Shown piece by piece: positions 8,824-17,122 of a DNA stretch of 57,655 bases; within the stretch, counting starts at the first letter, position 1; each line of letters begins with the position of its first letter. This stretch comes from an uncultured Pseudanabaenaceae cyanobacterium (GTDB lineage: Bacteria; Cyanobacteriota; Cyanobacteriia; PCC-9006; JAAUQQ01). The position numbers and the translations under genes were made by a program. The notes under the pieces were generated by a model. The model made no database searches. It worked only from the letters and a program-made list of their open reading frames with translations, and was not told where the DNA came from. The stretch is from NCBI GenBank assembly GCA_937949725.1, contig CALECT010000064.1:1-57655 (forward strand). The letters are read 5' to 3'.

Positions 8824-9246
8824 GGGAAAAGTCGGCCATAAGCCGGGTTCTGTACCCTGTAGCCCTCGCCAAAGCAAGAGCAGCAGTGGGCGGTTATCTA
8901 TCTAGGACAGGAATTACTCCCTGCCTCAAGCGGTTCTCCAACTAGGAGCTGGTAAAAGACCAACCGTAGCTCCTGCGACCTTGCTCCCCACCGGGGTTTA
9001 CCGAGCCAGCACCTCTCGATGCTGCTGGTGCGCTCTTACCGCACCCTTGCACCCTTACCTGTGAACTGGGCCGAAGCCAAAGACTCCAAACCAACAGCCC
9101 CATCGGCGGTATGTTTCTGTGGCACTATCCTCACGGTTACCCGCACTGGGAGTTACCCAGCAAGTCTGGTCTTTCGGGAGCCCGGACTTTCCTCAGACTG
9201 AGTCCGCAAGCGGCTCAGCCCGCAACCACCAGGCCAACTTTTCCCT
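8824..9246 (-). ncRNA. rnpB: RNase P RNA (bacterial type A)
   Basis: On the minus strand the conserved core GAGGAAAGTCCGGGC is present near 9195-9180, and the 3' part ends with the classic ACAGAACCCGGCTTATGG near 8850-8833. The ends pair as helix P1: gaaaagttggcc near 9244-9233 with ggccgacttttc near 8837-8826, with one G-U. The length of about 420 nt is normal. This is the catalytic RNA that matures tRNA 5' ends with protein RnpA. Exact ends are set by P1 pairing and are uncertain by a few bases. Confidence 0.95.
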
Positions 9247-9299
9247 ATTCAGCTTACTAAAAGGTCACCTCCCTATCGGGAGAATGGCCTGCGTATTTC

Positions 9300-9358
9300 T
9301 ACTACTTTTATATCCGCACTGACTATTTATTTGTCCGGAGAGAATATTTATTTGTCAA
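9300..9358 (-). promoter_or_regulatory. Probable rnpB promoter with repeated 12-mer
   Basis: On the minus strand, TATAAA (9312-9307) is preceded at about 18 bases by GGACAA, a plausible -10/-35 pair about 60 bases upstream of rnpB. The 12-mer gacaaataaata occurs twice (9356-9345 and 9335-9324), exactly 21 bases apart, that is two helical turns, which would place bound factors on the same face. TTGACA is part of the outer copy. The rest of 9247-9524 holds nothing else recognisable. Confidence 0.45.
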
Positions 9359-9524
9359 TATCAGGTGAGCTCAGCTTCGAATCGAGCGATAGCGACAGAC
9401 TCTTGCCTGGCTCCTCACTTCCATACCCCTTCGCTGCTTGGCCCACTTCACCCGAAAGAAATAGGCCCAGCCAAAGCAGTTCAGCCATCTAGCTGAACGT
9501 CTAATCACTCAGGTCTCGACGGCT

Positions 9525-11807
9525 TTACTGTGCTGCGAGGCCAATCGCCTGCTTTTGCTCGTGGCGCCAAAATGCTCGCGCCACGATGATGTCGTCGTAG
9601 TCATAGCGCTCCTGGAGGTGGGCATAGATGGTGCCCAACATGGCATCCCCCACTTCTCCCATGGCTAGGCAAATCGCCTCAAAAGCTTCTTCTTCGAGCA
9701 AGCCTTCCCGCTGCTTAATCTGGCCTTCCTCAATCAGACTAGCAATGTGATTGAGCACGGTACGGGGCTTGATCTCGCGCTGCTCCGCAATGTCCTGGAG
9801 GCTATGACCCTCTTGGAAAAGCGCCAGGGTGGCGAAGTGAGTATTTCCTAAAGCGCCTCGCCGTCTCGGCGCACGGGGAGCTGAGTTAGTCGTTTCTGGC
9901 TCAGGGCTAGCTGCCTCTAAGCCCATCTCTTCGCAGTAGTCGCGGATAGTGGCAATAAAGCGATCGCCATATTGCTCCAATTTCCGATTGCCCACGCCAG
10001 AGATATTGCCAAAGGCAATCAGACTCTGGGGCCGCTTCTGGGCCATCTGCCGCAGGCTGGAATCGGCAAAGACCATGTAGGGGGCAATGCGCTGCTCATC
10101 GGCCAGGGTCTTGCGCAGGCGACGCAAGCGATCAAACAACTGCTCGGCTTCCTGGCGGCTGGCACTGGCTGCCGTATCCACCACATTCAGCTCACGGGGC
10201 ACGGCCACATCGACCTTGCGCTGCTGGCGCAGGATTTCCCAGCTGCCCTCGTTAAGTTTGAGCACGGGGTAGCCGTCCTGGGTTTCGCCGAGGAGATTTT
10301 GGTGGAGGAGCGATCGCCCCAATAACCGCCACTGGTCCACCGTGCGGTCCTTGCCAATGCCATGGGTGGACAACTCCTGATGGCCATACTGCTTCACCCG
10401 CTTATTCTTCGAGCCCCGCAACACATCAATGATGTGGGCCATGCCGAAGCGTTCCTTGCAGCGGGCCACACAGGACAAAAACTTCTGAGCCTCAATCGTC
10501 CAATCTTCAATGGGCTGGGGGTGGCAGCAGTTATCGCACTGCTCACAGTTGCCGCCGAATTGCTCACCAAAATAGCGCAGCTGAATCGTGCGGCGACAGG
10601 TCGTGCTCTCGGCATAGTCAACCACCTGGCGCAACTGCTGGCGGGCAATGCGCTGCTCATGCTCCAGGGGCTCCCCGGTCTGGGGGTCCACCTTCTGGTC
10701 AATAATCCACTCAATCCGCTTGAGGTCACCGGGGTTAAAGAACAGCGTGCAATGGGCGGGGTCGCCATCTCGCCCCGCCCGGCCCGATTCCTGGTAATAG
10801 CCTTCGATATTGCGGGGTAAGTCGTAATGGACCACGAGGCGAACGTCGGGCTTATTGATGCCCATGCCAAAGGCCACCGTCGCCACCATCACCTGAACAT
10901 CATCGCGAATGAAGCGGGTTTGGTTTTGGGCGCGGGCGCGATCGCTCATCCCCGCGTGATAGGGCAGGGCATTAATGCCATCCTGCTGCAACCGCGACGC
11001 CGTCTCATCCACGCTCTTGCGACTGAGGCAATAGACAATCGCCGAGCCTTCCTTATGCTTCTTGACCAGAGCCAAGAGCCCGCCATAGGCATTGCGATCC
11101 TTCGGCCGCACCTCGTAATACAGGTTCGTGCGGTTAAAGCTGGCCACATGGACCAAAGGCTCCCGCAGCTGGAGCTGGGCCATAATGTCCTCCCGCACCC
11201 GCTCCGTCGCTGTCGCCGTCAGGGCCATACAGGGCACATAGGGATAGCGCTGGCGAATGCGATTGAGCTGGCGATACTCCGGCCGAAAATCATGGCCCCA
11301 CTCCGACAGACAATGGGCCTCATCAATGGCAAAGGCCGATACCCCCACCTGTTCAGCTACCTCATCCAGCAGCGTCAGGAACGTCGGATTCAGCAATCGC
11401 TCCGGTGCCACATAGAGCAACTTGACCTTGCCATCGAGCAAATCATTCTGCCGAGCCCGCGCCTCCTCCGCCGCCAGGCTACTATTCAAAAACGTCGCCG
11501 CAACCCCATTCTCCTGCAGCGACTCCACCTGATCCTGCATCAGCGCAATCAGCGGCGACACCACCACCATCACCCCCGGCTTCAGCAGCGCCGGAAGCTG
11601 GAAACAGAGCGACTTCCCGCCCCCCGTCGGCATAATGATCAGCTCATCCCGCCCCGCCATCGCCGCCTCAATGATGTCCCGCTGCCCCGGCCGGAACGTC
11701 TCATAGCCGTAATAATGCTTCAGCGCCGCTTCAAGATCGGCAAAACCAGCAGGCAACGGAGGGGCAGCAGTAGTCACAGTTAAATTACTCGGAGCTATTG
11801 GGGTCAC
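9525..11807 (-). CDS. recQ: ATP-dependent DNA helicase RecQ
   Basis: A 760-residue 3'-5' DNA helicase used in recombination and fork repair. Domains in order: helicase core with Walker A (PTGGGKSLCFQLPAL, near 60), DEAH box (DEAHCLSEWGHDFRPEY, near 165) and motif VI (QESGRAGRDG, near 340). A zinc-binding cluster (CRRTIQLRYFG ... CEQCDNCC, near 408-430) and the RQC winged helix follow, then an HRDC domain (about 560-640). A helix-turn-helix tail (about 670-745) is of the kind often found at RecQ C-termini. Length is at the upper end for bacterial RecQ because of that tail. Divergent from the PCP_red gene. Confidence 0.96.
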   Translation of the reverse strand: MTPIAPSNLTVTTAAPPLPAGFADLEAALKHYYGYETFRPGQRDIIEAAMAGRDELIIMPTGGGKSLCFQLPALLKPGVMVVVSPLIALMQDQVESLQENGVAATFLNSSLAAEEARARQNDLLDGKVKLLYVAPERLLNPTFLTLLDEVAEQVGVSAFAIDEAHCLSEWGHDFRPEYRQLNRIRQRYPYVPCMALTATATERVREDIMAQLQLREPLVHVASFNRTNLYYEVRPKDRNAYGGLLALVKKHKEGSAIVYCLSRKSVDETASRLQQDGINALPYHAGMSDRARAQNQTRFIRDDVQVMVATVAFGMGINKPDVRLVVHYDLPRNIEGYYQESGRAGRDGDPAHCTLFFNPGDLKRIEWIIDQKVDPQTGEPLEHEQRIARQQLRQVVDYAESTTCRRTIQLRYFGEQFGGNCEQCDNCCHPQPIEDWTIEAQKFLSCVARCKERFGMAHIIDVLRGSKNKRVKQYGHQELSTHGIGKDRTVDQWRLLGRSLLHQNLLGETQDGYPVLKLNEGSWEILRQQRKVDVAVPRELNVVDTAASASRQEAEQLFDRLRRLRKTLADEQRIAPYMVFADSSLRQMAQKRPQSLIAFGNISGVGNRKLEQYGDRFIATIRDYCEEMGLEAASPEPETTNSAPRAPRRRGALGNTHFATLALFQEGHSLQDIAEQREIKPRTVLNHIASLIEEGQIKQREGLLEEEAFEAICLAMGEVGDAMLGTIYAHLQERYDYDDIIVARAFWRHEQKQAIGLAAQ

Positions 11808-11977
11808 AGCGAATGAGGGTCACGAGCTGGCGAAGAAAACGTTTATCCCTACAGGTAGAGGCAAACTAGCCACCACAGCAACCATTTTACGGGTCGCACC
11901 GCCACATGTAGTCCCCTTCAGAATTTGCAGCACTATCTATACACTTTTCTTATTCTCTAATCACCATCAGGAGCCCC

Positions 11978-12136
11978 ATGGACTGGACCGACGCCGCCAA
12001 AGCCCGCCTCAAAGAAATCCCCTTCTTCGTCCGCCCCGCCGCCCGCAAAAAAATTGAGAAATTTGCCAAAGAAGAAGGCATCACCCAAATCACCGAAGAA
12101 GTCTACGAGCAAATGAAGGCTAGGTTCGGGGAATAA
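11978..12136 (+). CDS. 52-residue PCP_red-domain protein
   Basis: ATG 11978 to TAA 12134-12136, preceded by AGGAG 5 bases upstream of the start (tcaggagcccc). The product starts MDWTDAAKARLKEIPFFVR and continues PAARKKIEKFAKEEGITQIT, which is the PCP_red helical domain (PF08369). That domain forms the C-terminus of the ChlB subunit of light-independent protochlorophyllide reductase. Here it stands alone. Free-standing copies of about 50 residues are known as a small family in cyanobacteria, without an established role that I can cite. Divergent from recQ, with about 170 bases between them. Confidence 0.85.
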   Translation: MDWTDAAKARLKEIPFFVRPAARKKIEKFAKEEGITQITEEVYEQMKARFGE

Positions 12137-12289
12137 GCAAACTGCATTAGGCCAAACAGCCACCCCCTCAAATCCCCCTTGGAAAGGGGGAAGATAGCCT
12201 CACATCAACGAATAGAGCCAGAATCTTCTGCGTCCCTCGCCCCACAACAACGCCCAAAAGTGCTTCATCGCCCCCAGTCCTCACCAACT

Positions 12290-12386
12290 CCAGTGAAGCA
12301 ACCCAAGCCCGCATCGGAGGGGTGATCCGTAGGGGACGCGCCCGTCCCATCCGGCGGGAGTTTGAGGGCTGGCCCTCATGGATTTG
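12290..12386. repeat. Dispersed ~98-bp repeat, copy A
   Basis: It shares with 54735-54833 the segments ccagtgaagcaaccca, gatccrtagggg and ggcgggagtttgagggctgg followed by ccctcatggatttg. The 14-base core gagggctggccctc is itself a hairpin. The conserved blocks are at the same spacing in both copies, while the stretch between the second and third blocks differs. Both copies lie in intergenic DNA. Confidence 0.8.
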
Positions 12387-12443
12387 CGGTTTGTCGGTTT
12401 GACTCCATTCAAAAGCCAAAGCAATAGCAAAAAGCCCAGGCAA

Positions 12444-12467
12444 AGCTGTGAGCTAAACCTCACAGCT
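12444..12467. repeat. 24-bp hairpin repeat, copy 1
   Basis: The arms agctgtgag / ctcacagct flank ctaaac. The same 24-mer in inverse orientation, with one compensated base pair (C-G to T-A), occurs at 40578-40601. Pairing kept by a double change suggests the structure matters or the elements have a common mobile origin. Confidence 0.7.
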
Positions 12468-12593
12468 GAGAACTCAAGCCCGCTAAAGCAGGCTGCAATC
12501 CTCGCAATTTGAAACCACCGGATTTGCACCACAGTCACAGCATCTAGATCCCAGCGATCGCAAAGCAAGCTTCCTAAAGGAATCGCCCAAGCC

Positions 12594-13748
12594 ATGCAGC
12601 AGCCCAAACGCCCCCACCTCCTAACCCTGCTCATCAGCCTAGGACTCGCGATCGCCCTCCTCCTCAACCTCCCAACCCCAGCCAATCCATCTCCAAGCCC
12701 CAGCCAAGAAATCCGAGGCGTCTGGCTCACCAACATCGACAGCAGCGTCCTCTTCACCAAAGCCAACCTCCGCAACGGCCTCCGCCGCCTCCACCGCCTC
12801 AACTTCAACACCGCCTACCCCACCATCCTCAACGGCGGCCACACCCTCTACCCCAGCCAAATCCAAAAAGCCGTCAGCGGCACCGCCCTCGATCCAGAGC
12901 CCGGATTCAAAGGTCGCGACATGCTGGCTGAAGCCGTCAGCGAAGGCCACCGCCAGAACCTCCAAATCATCCCCTGGCTCGAATTCGGCTTCATGCTCCC
13001 CGACAACAGCGCCATCGCCCAACGCCACCCCGACTGGATCAGCCAACGCAGCGACGGCAGCGACACCTGGCTCGAAGGCGGCCGCATCCCCCGCCAATGG
13101 CTCAGCCCCTTCCATCCCCAAGTCCAGGCCTACATCACCGCCCTCGTCACCGAACTCGTCGCCAACTACGACATCGACGGCATCCAATTCGACGACCATT
13201 TCGGCCTCCCCGTCGACTTCGGCTACGACCCCTACACCGCCAAACTCTACGCCCGCGAACACAACGGCCAACAGCCCCCCGCCAACGCCAAAGACCCCGC
13301 CTGGATTGCATGGCGCGCCGACAAAATCACCGAAGTCATGGCCCAGGTCTTCCACAGCGTCAAAGCCATGGACGAAAACTGCATCGTTTCGCTGTCGCCG
13401 AATCCCTGGGAGTTTGCCTACGAAACCTATTTGCAAGACTGGCAAACCTGGGAACGTGCCGGTTACTTAGAACAACTCATCGTCCAGGTCTACCGCAACG
13501 ACATGCCTCGCTTCGAACGGGAGATTCGCCACCGCACGGTTCAGCAGGCTAATGAGCATATTCCAACTGCGATCGGTATTTTGGCTGGGCTAAAGAATCG
13601 CGATGTGCCGATAAGTCAAATTGAAGAACAAGTCAGAAAAGTGAGAAGTGAAGGGATTGGCGGTTTCTCTTTCTTTTTCTATGAGACCTTGGGGGAGCGC
13701 GATCGCGCCTTTTCCAGCCTGCTGGCACCCCGATTGAACAGATTATAA
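12594..13748 (+). CDS. GHL10-type glycoside-hydrolase-like secreted protein
   Basis: A 384-residue protein with a signal peptide or anchor (LLTLLISLGLAIALLLNLPT, residues 9-28). The mature part opens EIRGVWLTNIDSSVLFTK, the standard start of the glycosyl hydrolase-like 10 family (PF02638), and continues as a TIM barrel. IIPWLEFGFM, YDIDGIQFDDHFGLPVDFGY and IVSLSPNPWEF are the family's strand ends with acidic residues in the expected catalytic positions. Members are thought to act on extracellular polysaccharide or peptidoglycan-linked glycans, but few have a proven substrate. A truncated second copy lies 680 bases downstream (14426-14783). Confidence 0.88.
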   Translation: MQQPKRPHLLTLLISLGLAIALLLNLPTPANPSPSPSQEIRGVWLTNIDSSVLFTKANLRNGLRRLHRLNFNTAYPTILNGGHTLYPSQIQKAVSGTALDPEPGFKGRDMLAEAVSEGHRQNLQIIPWLEFGFMLPDNSAIAQRHPDWISQRSDGSDTWLEGGRIPRQWLSPFHPQVQAYITALVTELVANYDIDGIQFDDHFGLPVDFGYDPYTAKLYAREHNGQQPPANAKDPAWIAWRADKITEVMAQVFHSVKAMDENCIVSLSPNPWEFAYETYLQDWQTWERAGYLEQLIVQVYRNDMPRFEREIRHRTVQQANEHIPTAIGILAGLKNRDVPISQIEEQVRKVRSEGIGGFSFFFYETLGERDRAFSSLLAPRLNRL

Positions 13749-13780
13749 TCAGAACAGTAGAACGGCTTTGGTGCAGAGAA

Positions 13781-14401
13781 ATGATTGCGATCGCACCCAT
13801 TAAATCTTTACCCGATGGCTCAGTCGCGACAATCCCCATGAGCTGGACAGAGTACCAACAGCTGGTTGCCAAGCGAGGCGACCGCAGTACGCCGCGCCTA
13901 AAATATGCGAACGGATACCTAACCCTCAAGATGCCAACCTTTGAGCATGGGCAGCTAGATGCTATTGTTGCCGATCTGATCGTTGCGCTCCTCAACCAGC
14001 AACTGCGCGATTACGTCCGCACGACACCCGTGACGCTACAAGTTCCTGAACAGGCAGGCATCGAGCCCGACCATTGCTTCTGGCTCAATCATTGGGAAGC
14101 GGTGATTCATAAAAGCCGAATTGACCTAGCCATTGACCCACCGCCAGATATTGCAGTGGAAGTTGATGTGACAAACTTCACTAATATCCAGGACTATCAG
14201 CCTTTTGGCGTGCTTGAAGTCTGGCTAGTGCGCGGAAAGACATTGACTATCTTTGGCATGACGCCTGAAGAGTACATTCCAGTGGAGTCTAGTCAGTTTT
14301 TCCCAGACATCGCCATGGCACAACTCTATAAGCAAGTCATCGAGGCAGTTGCTGAAGGTGCCAGCCCTCCCAGGGCAATTCGCTCTAATCTACCCAGTTA
14401 G
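13781..14401 (+). CDS. Uma2-family (DUF820) putative restriction-like endonuclease
   Basis: A 206-residue protein of the family expanded in cyanobacteria. It opens with a membrane-irrelevant strand SWTEYQQLV, then LKYANGYLTLKMPTFEHG and HGQLDAIVADLIVALL, then the PD-(D/E)XK-like core PPPDIAVEVDVTNFTN and FGVLEVWLVRGKTLTIF. The usual core motif is PDLVVEVxSPS followed by YGVxEYWLVD. Here the residues after the catalytic strand differ (DVTNFTN), so nuclease activity is uncertain. It begins 32 bases after the complete hydrolase gene and ends 25 bases before the truncated second copy, so it is enclosed by the two. Confidence 0.85.
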   Translation: MIAIAPIKSLPDGSVATIPMSWTEYQQLVAKRGDRSTPRLKYANGYLTLKMPTFEHGQLDAIVADLIVALLNQQLRDYVRTTPVTLQVPEQAGIEPDHCFWLNHWEAVIHKSRIDLAIDPPPDIAVEVDVTNFTNIQDYQPFGVLEVWLVRGKTLTIFGMTPEEYIPVESSQFFPDIAMAQLYKQVIEAVAEGASPPRAIRSNLPS

Positions 14402-14425
14402 CCCAACCTTCAGTGACATTCATCC

Positions 14426-14783
14426 TCGGCCTCCCCGTCGACTTCGGCTACGACCCCTACACCGCCAAACTCTACGCCCGCGAACACAACGGCCAGCAGC
14501 CCCCCGCCAATGCCAAAGATCCCGCCTGGATTGCATGGCACGCCGACAAAATCACCGAAGTCATGGCCCAGTTTTTCCACAGCGTCAAAGCCATGGACGA
14601 GGATTGCATGGTCTCCCTCTCCCCCAATCCTTGGGAATTTGCCTACGAGACCTATTATTTGCAAGACTGGCAAACTTGGGAACGAGCAGGCTATCTAGAG
14701 CAGCTGATTGTTCAGGTCTACCGCAACGACATGCCTCGCTTTGAGCGGGAAATTCGCCACCGCACGGTTCAGCAAGCTAATGA
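14426..14783 (+). pseudogene. Truncated second copy of the GHL10 gene
   Basis: This segment aligns to 13201-13555 of the complete hydrolase without frameshift; it is 3 bases longer because of one extra in-frame Tyr codon (TYYLQDW against TYLQDW). The first ~100 bases are almost identical, while the later part differs mostly at third codon positions, with few amino-acid changes (R-H, V-F, N-D, I-M). That pattern means the copy evolved as a working gene before it was cut. It lacks the first ~200 codons, and its 3' end stops exactly where the IS982 element starts (14784). The reading frame runs on into the element and ends at 14871. Confidence 0.88.
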
Positions 14784-15752
14784 ACGTCAGTTCCGGCTAA
14801 GACTCAGCAGCCGGAAGTGCAAAATCCAGGTTGAGCGAGGGTTTCTTGGGTTGATGGCAATATGCGATTAAGCCGCAAAGCAGGTTGACCGAGAAATTGA
14901 TGGGACTGCGATGGCGCGAATGTTCAATCTGGGAGATGTTTTTGAGCTGATCGATGATGGTCTCAATGATGGAGCGCTTGCGGGCGAGCAGCTTGTCGGT
15001 GAGGCGCATGAGCTTGTTCTTCATGTTGCGCCTGGGTTTGGCAAGAAACTCGATGCCACAAGTCTGAAGGAGCTCCAATGCGAGCTTTTTTGAGACATAC
15101 CCCCGGTCTGCAAAGATCTTGCCAAAGAGGCCCTGAAGCAGGTCTTTGACTGGCTTTCGGTCATCCGTATTGCCGGGAGTCAGGGTCATATTGAGGAGCT
15201 CACCTCGCTCATTGACGACCAAATGTAGCTTGAATCCATAGAACCAATCCACCGAAGTCTTGCCCCGAGCGGCGGAGTGTTTGAAGACTTTGTGTTGGCG
15301 GATGCGACGGTTGTGACAGACCTTGATGCAAGTCGCATCGATGAAGCCAACGCCACTGCAAGAGCCAAAGCAGCTTTTGAGATATGCACATAGCGGTAGA
15401 ACCAGAGAGGGCAAGCCACTCACGAAGCGCTGATAGCTCACGAGTTTGGGAAAGGCTGAGCGCCAATAAACCGCCACTTTCTTGTTGTAAAAGGTCTTGA
15501 AATTTCGATATCCCTCCAGGTGAAAAGCGATCGCAATCGTCATCCTCTCGCTGAGACTCAGCTGGCCAGGGCGTCGCCGCATTTTCAAGCCGCTGCCGAG
15601 TAACTGCTGATTCCACTTGGGTTCGAACACTTGGCAGAAGTCATCGACGTCACAGAACAGCTCTTCTAAGCTAGGCATGGGGAGAGGAGGGATGAGGTCT
15701 TTGGTTAGTCTCAGCCTAAACTCCTCTTCCTTTCCTTATCCAGAACTGACGT
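14784..15752. mobile_element. IS982-family insertion sequence
   Basis: A 969-bp element bounded by imperfect inverted repeats: acgtcagttccggctaag at 14784 and, on the other strand at 15752, acgtcagttctggataag. It encodes one transposase on the minus strand. The flanks (aatga on the left, caattag on the right) show no convincing target duplication, which suggests that one side was deleted or rearranged after insertion. Confidence 0.85.
14797..15678 (-). CDS. IS982-family DDE transposase
   Basis: A 293-residue, apparently intact transposase. The DDE acidic residues lie in [15 protein letters not shown] (first D), [12 protein letters not shown] (second D) and [20 protein letters not shown] (E). 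[20 protein letters not shown] is the diagnostic IS982 stretch. The gene fills nearly all of the element between its inverted repeats. There is no frameshift or internal stop, so the element could still be active. Confidence 0.93.
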   Translation of the reverse strand: MPSLEELFCDVDDFCQVFEPKWNQQLLGSGLKMRRRPGQLSLSERMTIAIAFHLEGYRNFKTFYNKKVAVYWRSAFPKLVSYQRFVSGLPSLVLPLCAYLKSCFGSCSGVGFIDATCIKVCHNRRIRQHKVFKHSAARGKTSVDWFYGFKLHLVVNERGELLNMTLTPGNTDDRKPVKDLLQGLFGKIFADRGYVSKKLALELLQTCGIEFLAKPRRNMKNKLMRLTDKLLARKRSIIETIIDQLKNISQIEHSRHRSPINFSVNLLCGLIAYCHQPKKPSLNLDFALPAAES

Positions 15753-15838
15753 CAATTAGTTCAACGGCTAGGGTAAAGATCAGCTCTGTTCGAGAAGGGA
15801 GACTGAGTTCAAGCCCTATGGTCTCTTGGGCTGAATCG

Positions 15839-17122
15839 TTAATTCAGGGCAAGCGGTTCTACGACTTCGTCTTCTACGATCGCGGCTGGCAAATGCCGCT
15901 GAAGCATGGCAATAATTTCATCGTCCTTGATGGGCTTGCTGAGGAAACCTGTGGCACCTACAAACTTGGCTCGCACTCGATCGATCACGCCATCTTTACC
16001 GGTGAGGATGACAATGGGCACGTCCTTAAACAGAGCAACTCGGCGCAACTGCTTACACAGCTCGTATCCATTAACCACGGGCATGATCAAATCGAGGAAA
16101 ATGAAGGCGGGGCGCTGGCGTAAAACCGTGGAGACAGCCTCTACTGCTTCCTGAACACAGAGCACCTCATAGCCTGCAGTACTAATAATTTCTTCCATGA
16201 CGTAGCAAACATGTTCGCTGTCATCGATGCAGAGAACGAGCTCACCATGGGCCTGTTTTGTGGGACCTGACTTTGCTTTTTTACGCTTTTGGCTCGTTAA
16301 GTTATTTTGATGACCAGTTTTTTGAGGCTTTGCTTGATAAGGAGATCGACGATCCGGCACCACCTGGAGATTGATGAGTTCTTTGCTGCGGTAGACCGAG
16401 AAGACTTTGGCTAAGGTGGGTAGGTCCTTTCCTGTTTTGAGGGCAAGGTCACGAATAGAGCGCTTTCCATCTAGGAGTTGGAGGAAGCGCTGGTGAACTT
16501 CGGGGAGCGATCGCAGTTGCTCCCGCACTTTTGCTTCATTAACCTGGGGAGCCCAATTGGGAGAATACCAGCCCAGTTCTGTGGCCTGCCAGGAGCGCAA
16601 CATGCCATGGGCACGAGCGATGGATTCATCGTAGGAGCCCATGACGGTAACGGGAGACTCCGGCAGATCATGGAAGTCCGAGTCGCAGCTAATTTGAATA
16701 ACGGTGGAAGCCGCTAAAAAGACATCGAAGAGTACTTCATTCACAGCACTGTCGATGGCGTATTGCATCGACTTACGGGTGATTCGCTGTTGCTTGAAGA
16801 GGCTGGTTAAAGTGTCATGCTCCAGCCGGGGATTTTGGTCCTTGGGCTGAGGTAAGGACTTGGGATTAAGCTTGAGCTGCTTGAGCAAGCGATACCAACG
16901 CCGCCAGCGATGCTCTCCCCCCGAGGCCCAGATCACGCGGCCAGACGCAAAGTACAGTGACCATGTTTGGCCGCTGTCCGTCTCCGCTGTGATGCGGCCA
17001 TTCACCTCAGTTTGGATCATCTGTTGGATGACCCCTGCCAACTGATGGGCAGAGAGGCTTTCGCCGATGGGATAAATCCGTTCTTCTATCGCCATAATCT
17101 GGAGGAGGTTGTGAGCAGTCAT
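15839..17122 (-). CDS. PATAN-REC response regulator (PatA/PixG-like), copy 1
   Basis: A 427-residue regulator. Residues 15-270 form a PATAN (DUF4388-like) domain with the motif GRITAETDSGQTWSLYFASG and IWASGGEHRWRRWYRLL. A basic linker (SQKRKKAKSGPTKQ) leads to a CheY-like receiver (about 295-415) with the phospho-Asp in AFIFLDLIMPVVNGYEL, the early acidic pair in CIDDSEH and the Lys in LSKPIKDDE. In cyanobacteria this architecture drives phototaxis and pilus polarity or heterocyst pattern (PatA). Here no che/pix cluster is adjacent. A paralogue lies at 38469. The IS982 element sits 86 bases past its 3' end. Confidence 0.9.
   Translation of the reverse strand: MTAHNLLQIMAIEERIYPIGESLSAHQLAGVIQQMIQTEVNGRITAETDSGQTWSLYFASGRVIWASGGEHRWRRWYRLLKQLKLNPKSLPQPKDQNPRLEHDTLTSLFKQQRITRKSMQYAIDSAVNEVLFDVFLAASTVIQISCDSDFHDLPESPVTVMGSYDESIARAHGMLRSWQATELGWYSPNWAPQVNEAKVREQLRSLPEVHQRFLQLLDGKRSIRDLALKTGKDLPTLAKVFSVYRSKELINLQVVPDRRSPYQAKPQKTGHQNNLTSQKRKKAKSGPTKQAHGELVLCIDDSEHVCYVMEEIISTAGYEVLCVQEAVEAVSTVLRQRPAFIFLDLIMPVVNGYELCKQLRRVALFKDVPIVILTGKDGVIDRVRAKFVGATGFLSKPIKDDEIIAMLQRHLPAAIVEDEVVEPLALN

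Larger units (their letters stand above)
12137..12593. other. Non-coding stretch carrying two dispersed repeats
   Basis: About 460 bases between the PCP_red gene and the glycoside hydrolase. It holds a short inverted motif (aatcccccttggaaaggggga near 12171), the ~97-bp repeat at 12290-12386 and the 24-bp hairpin repeat at 12444-12467, both listed separately. No gene is convincing here. Confidence 0.6.

Noticed and set aside
10827..11783. 318-codon plus-strand frame opposite recQ
   Set aside because: It is the antisense of a well-supported RecQ helicase, His/Arg/Leu-rich as such shadows are; length alone is due to codon bias.
13781..15752. Defence system built of Uma2 and transposase
   Set aside because: No accessory defence genes (methylase, toxin-antitoxin pair, nuclease-helicase) nearby; the arrangement is better explained by duplication and IS insertion.
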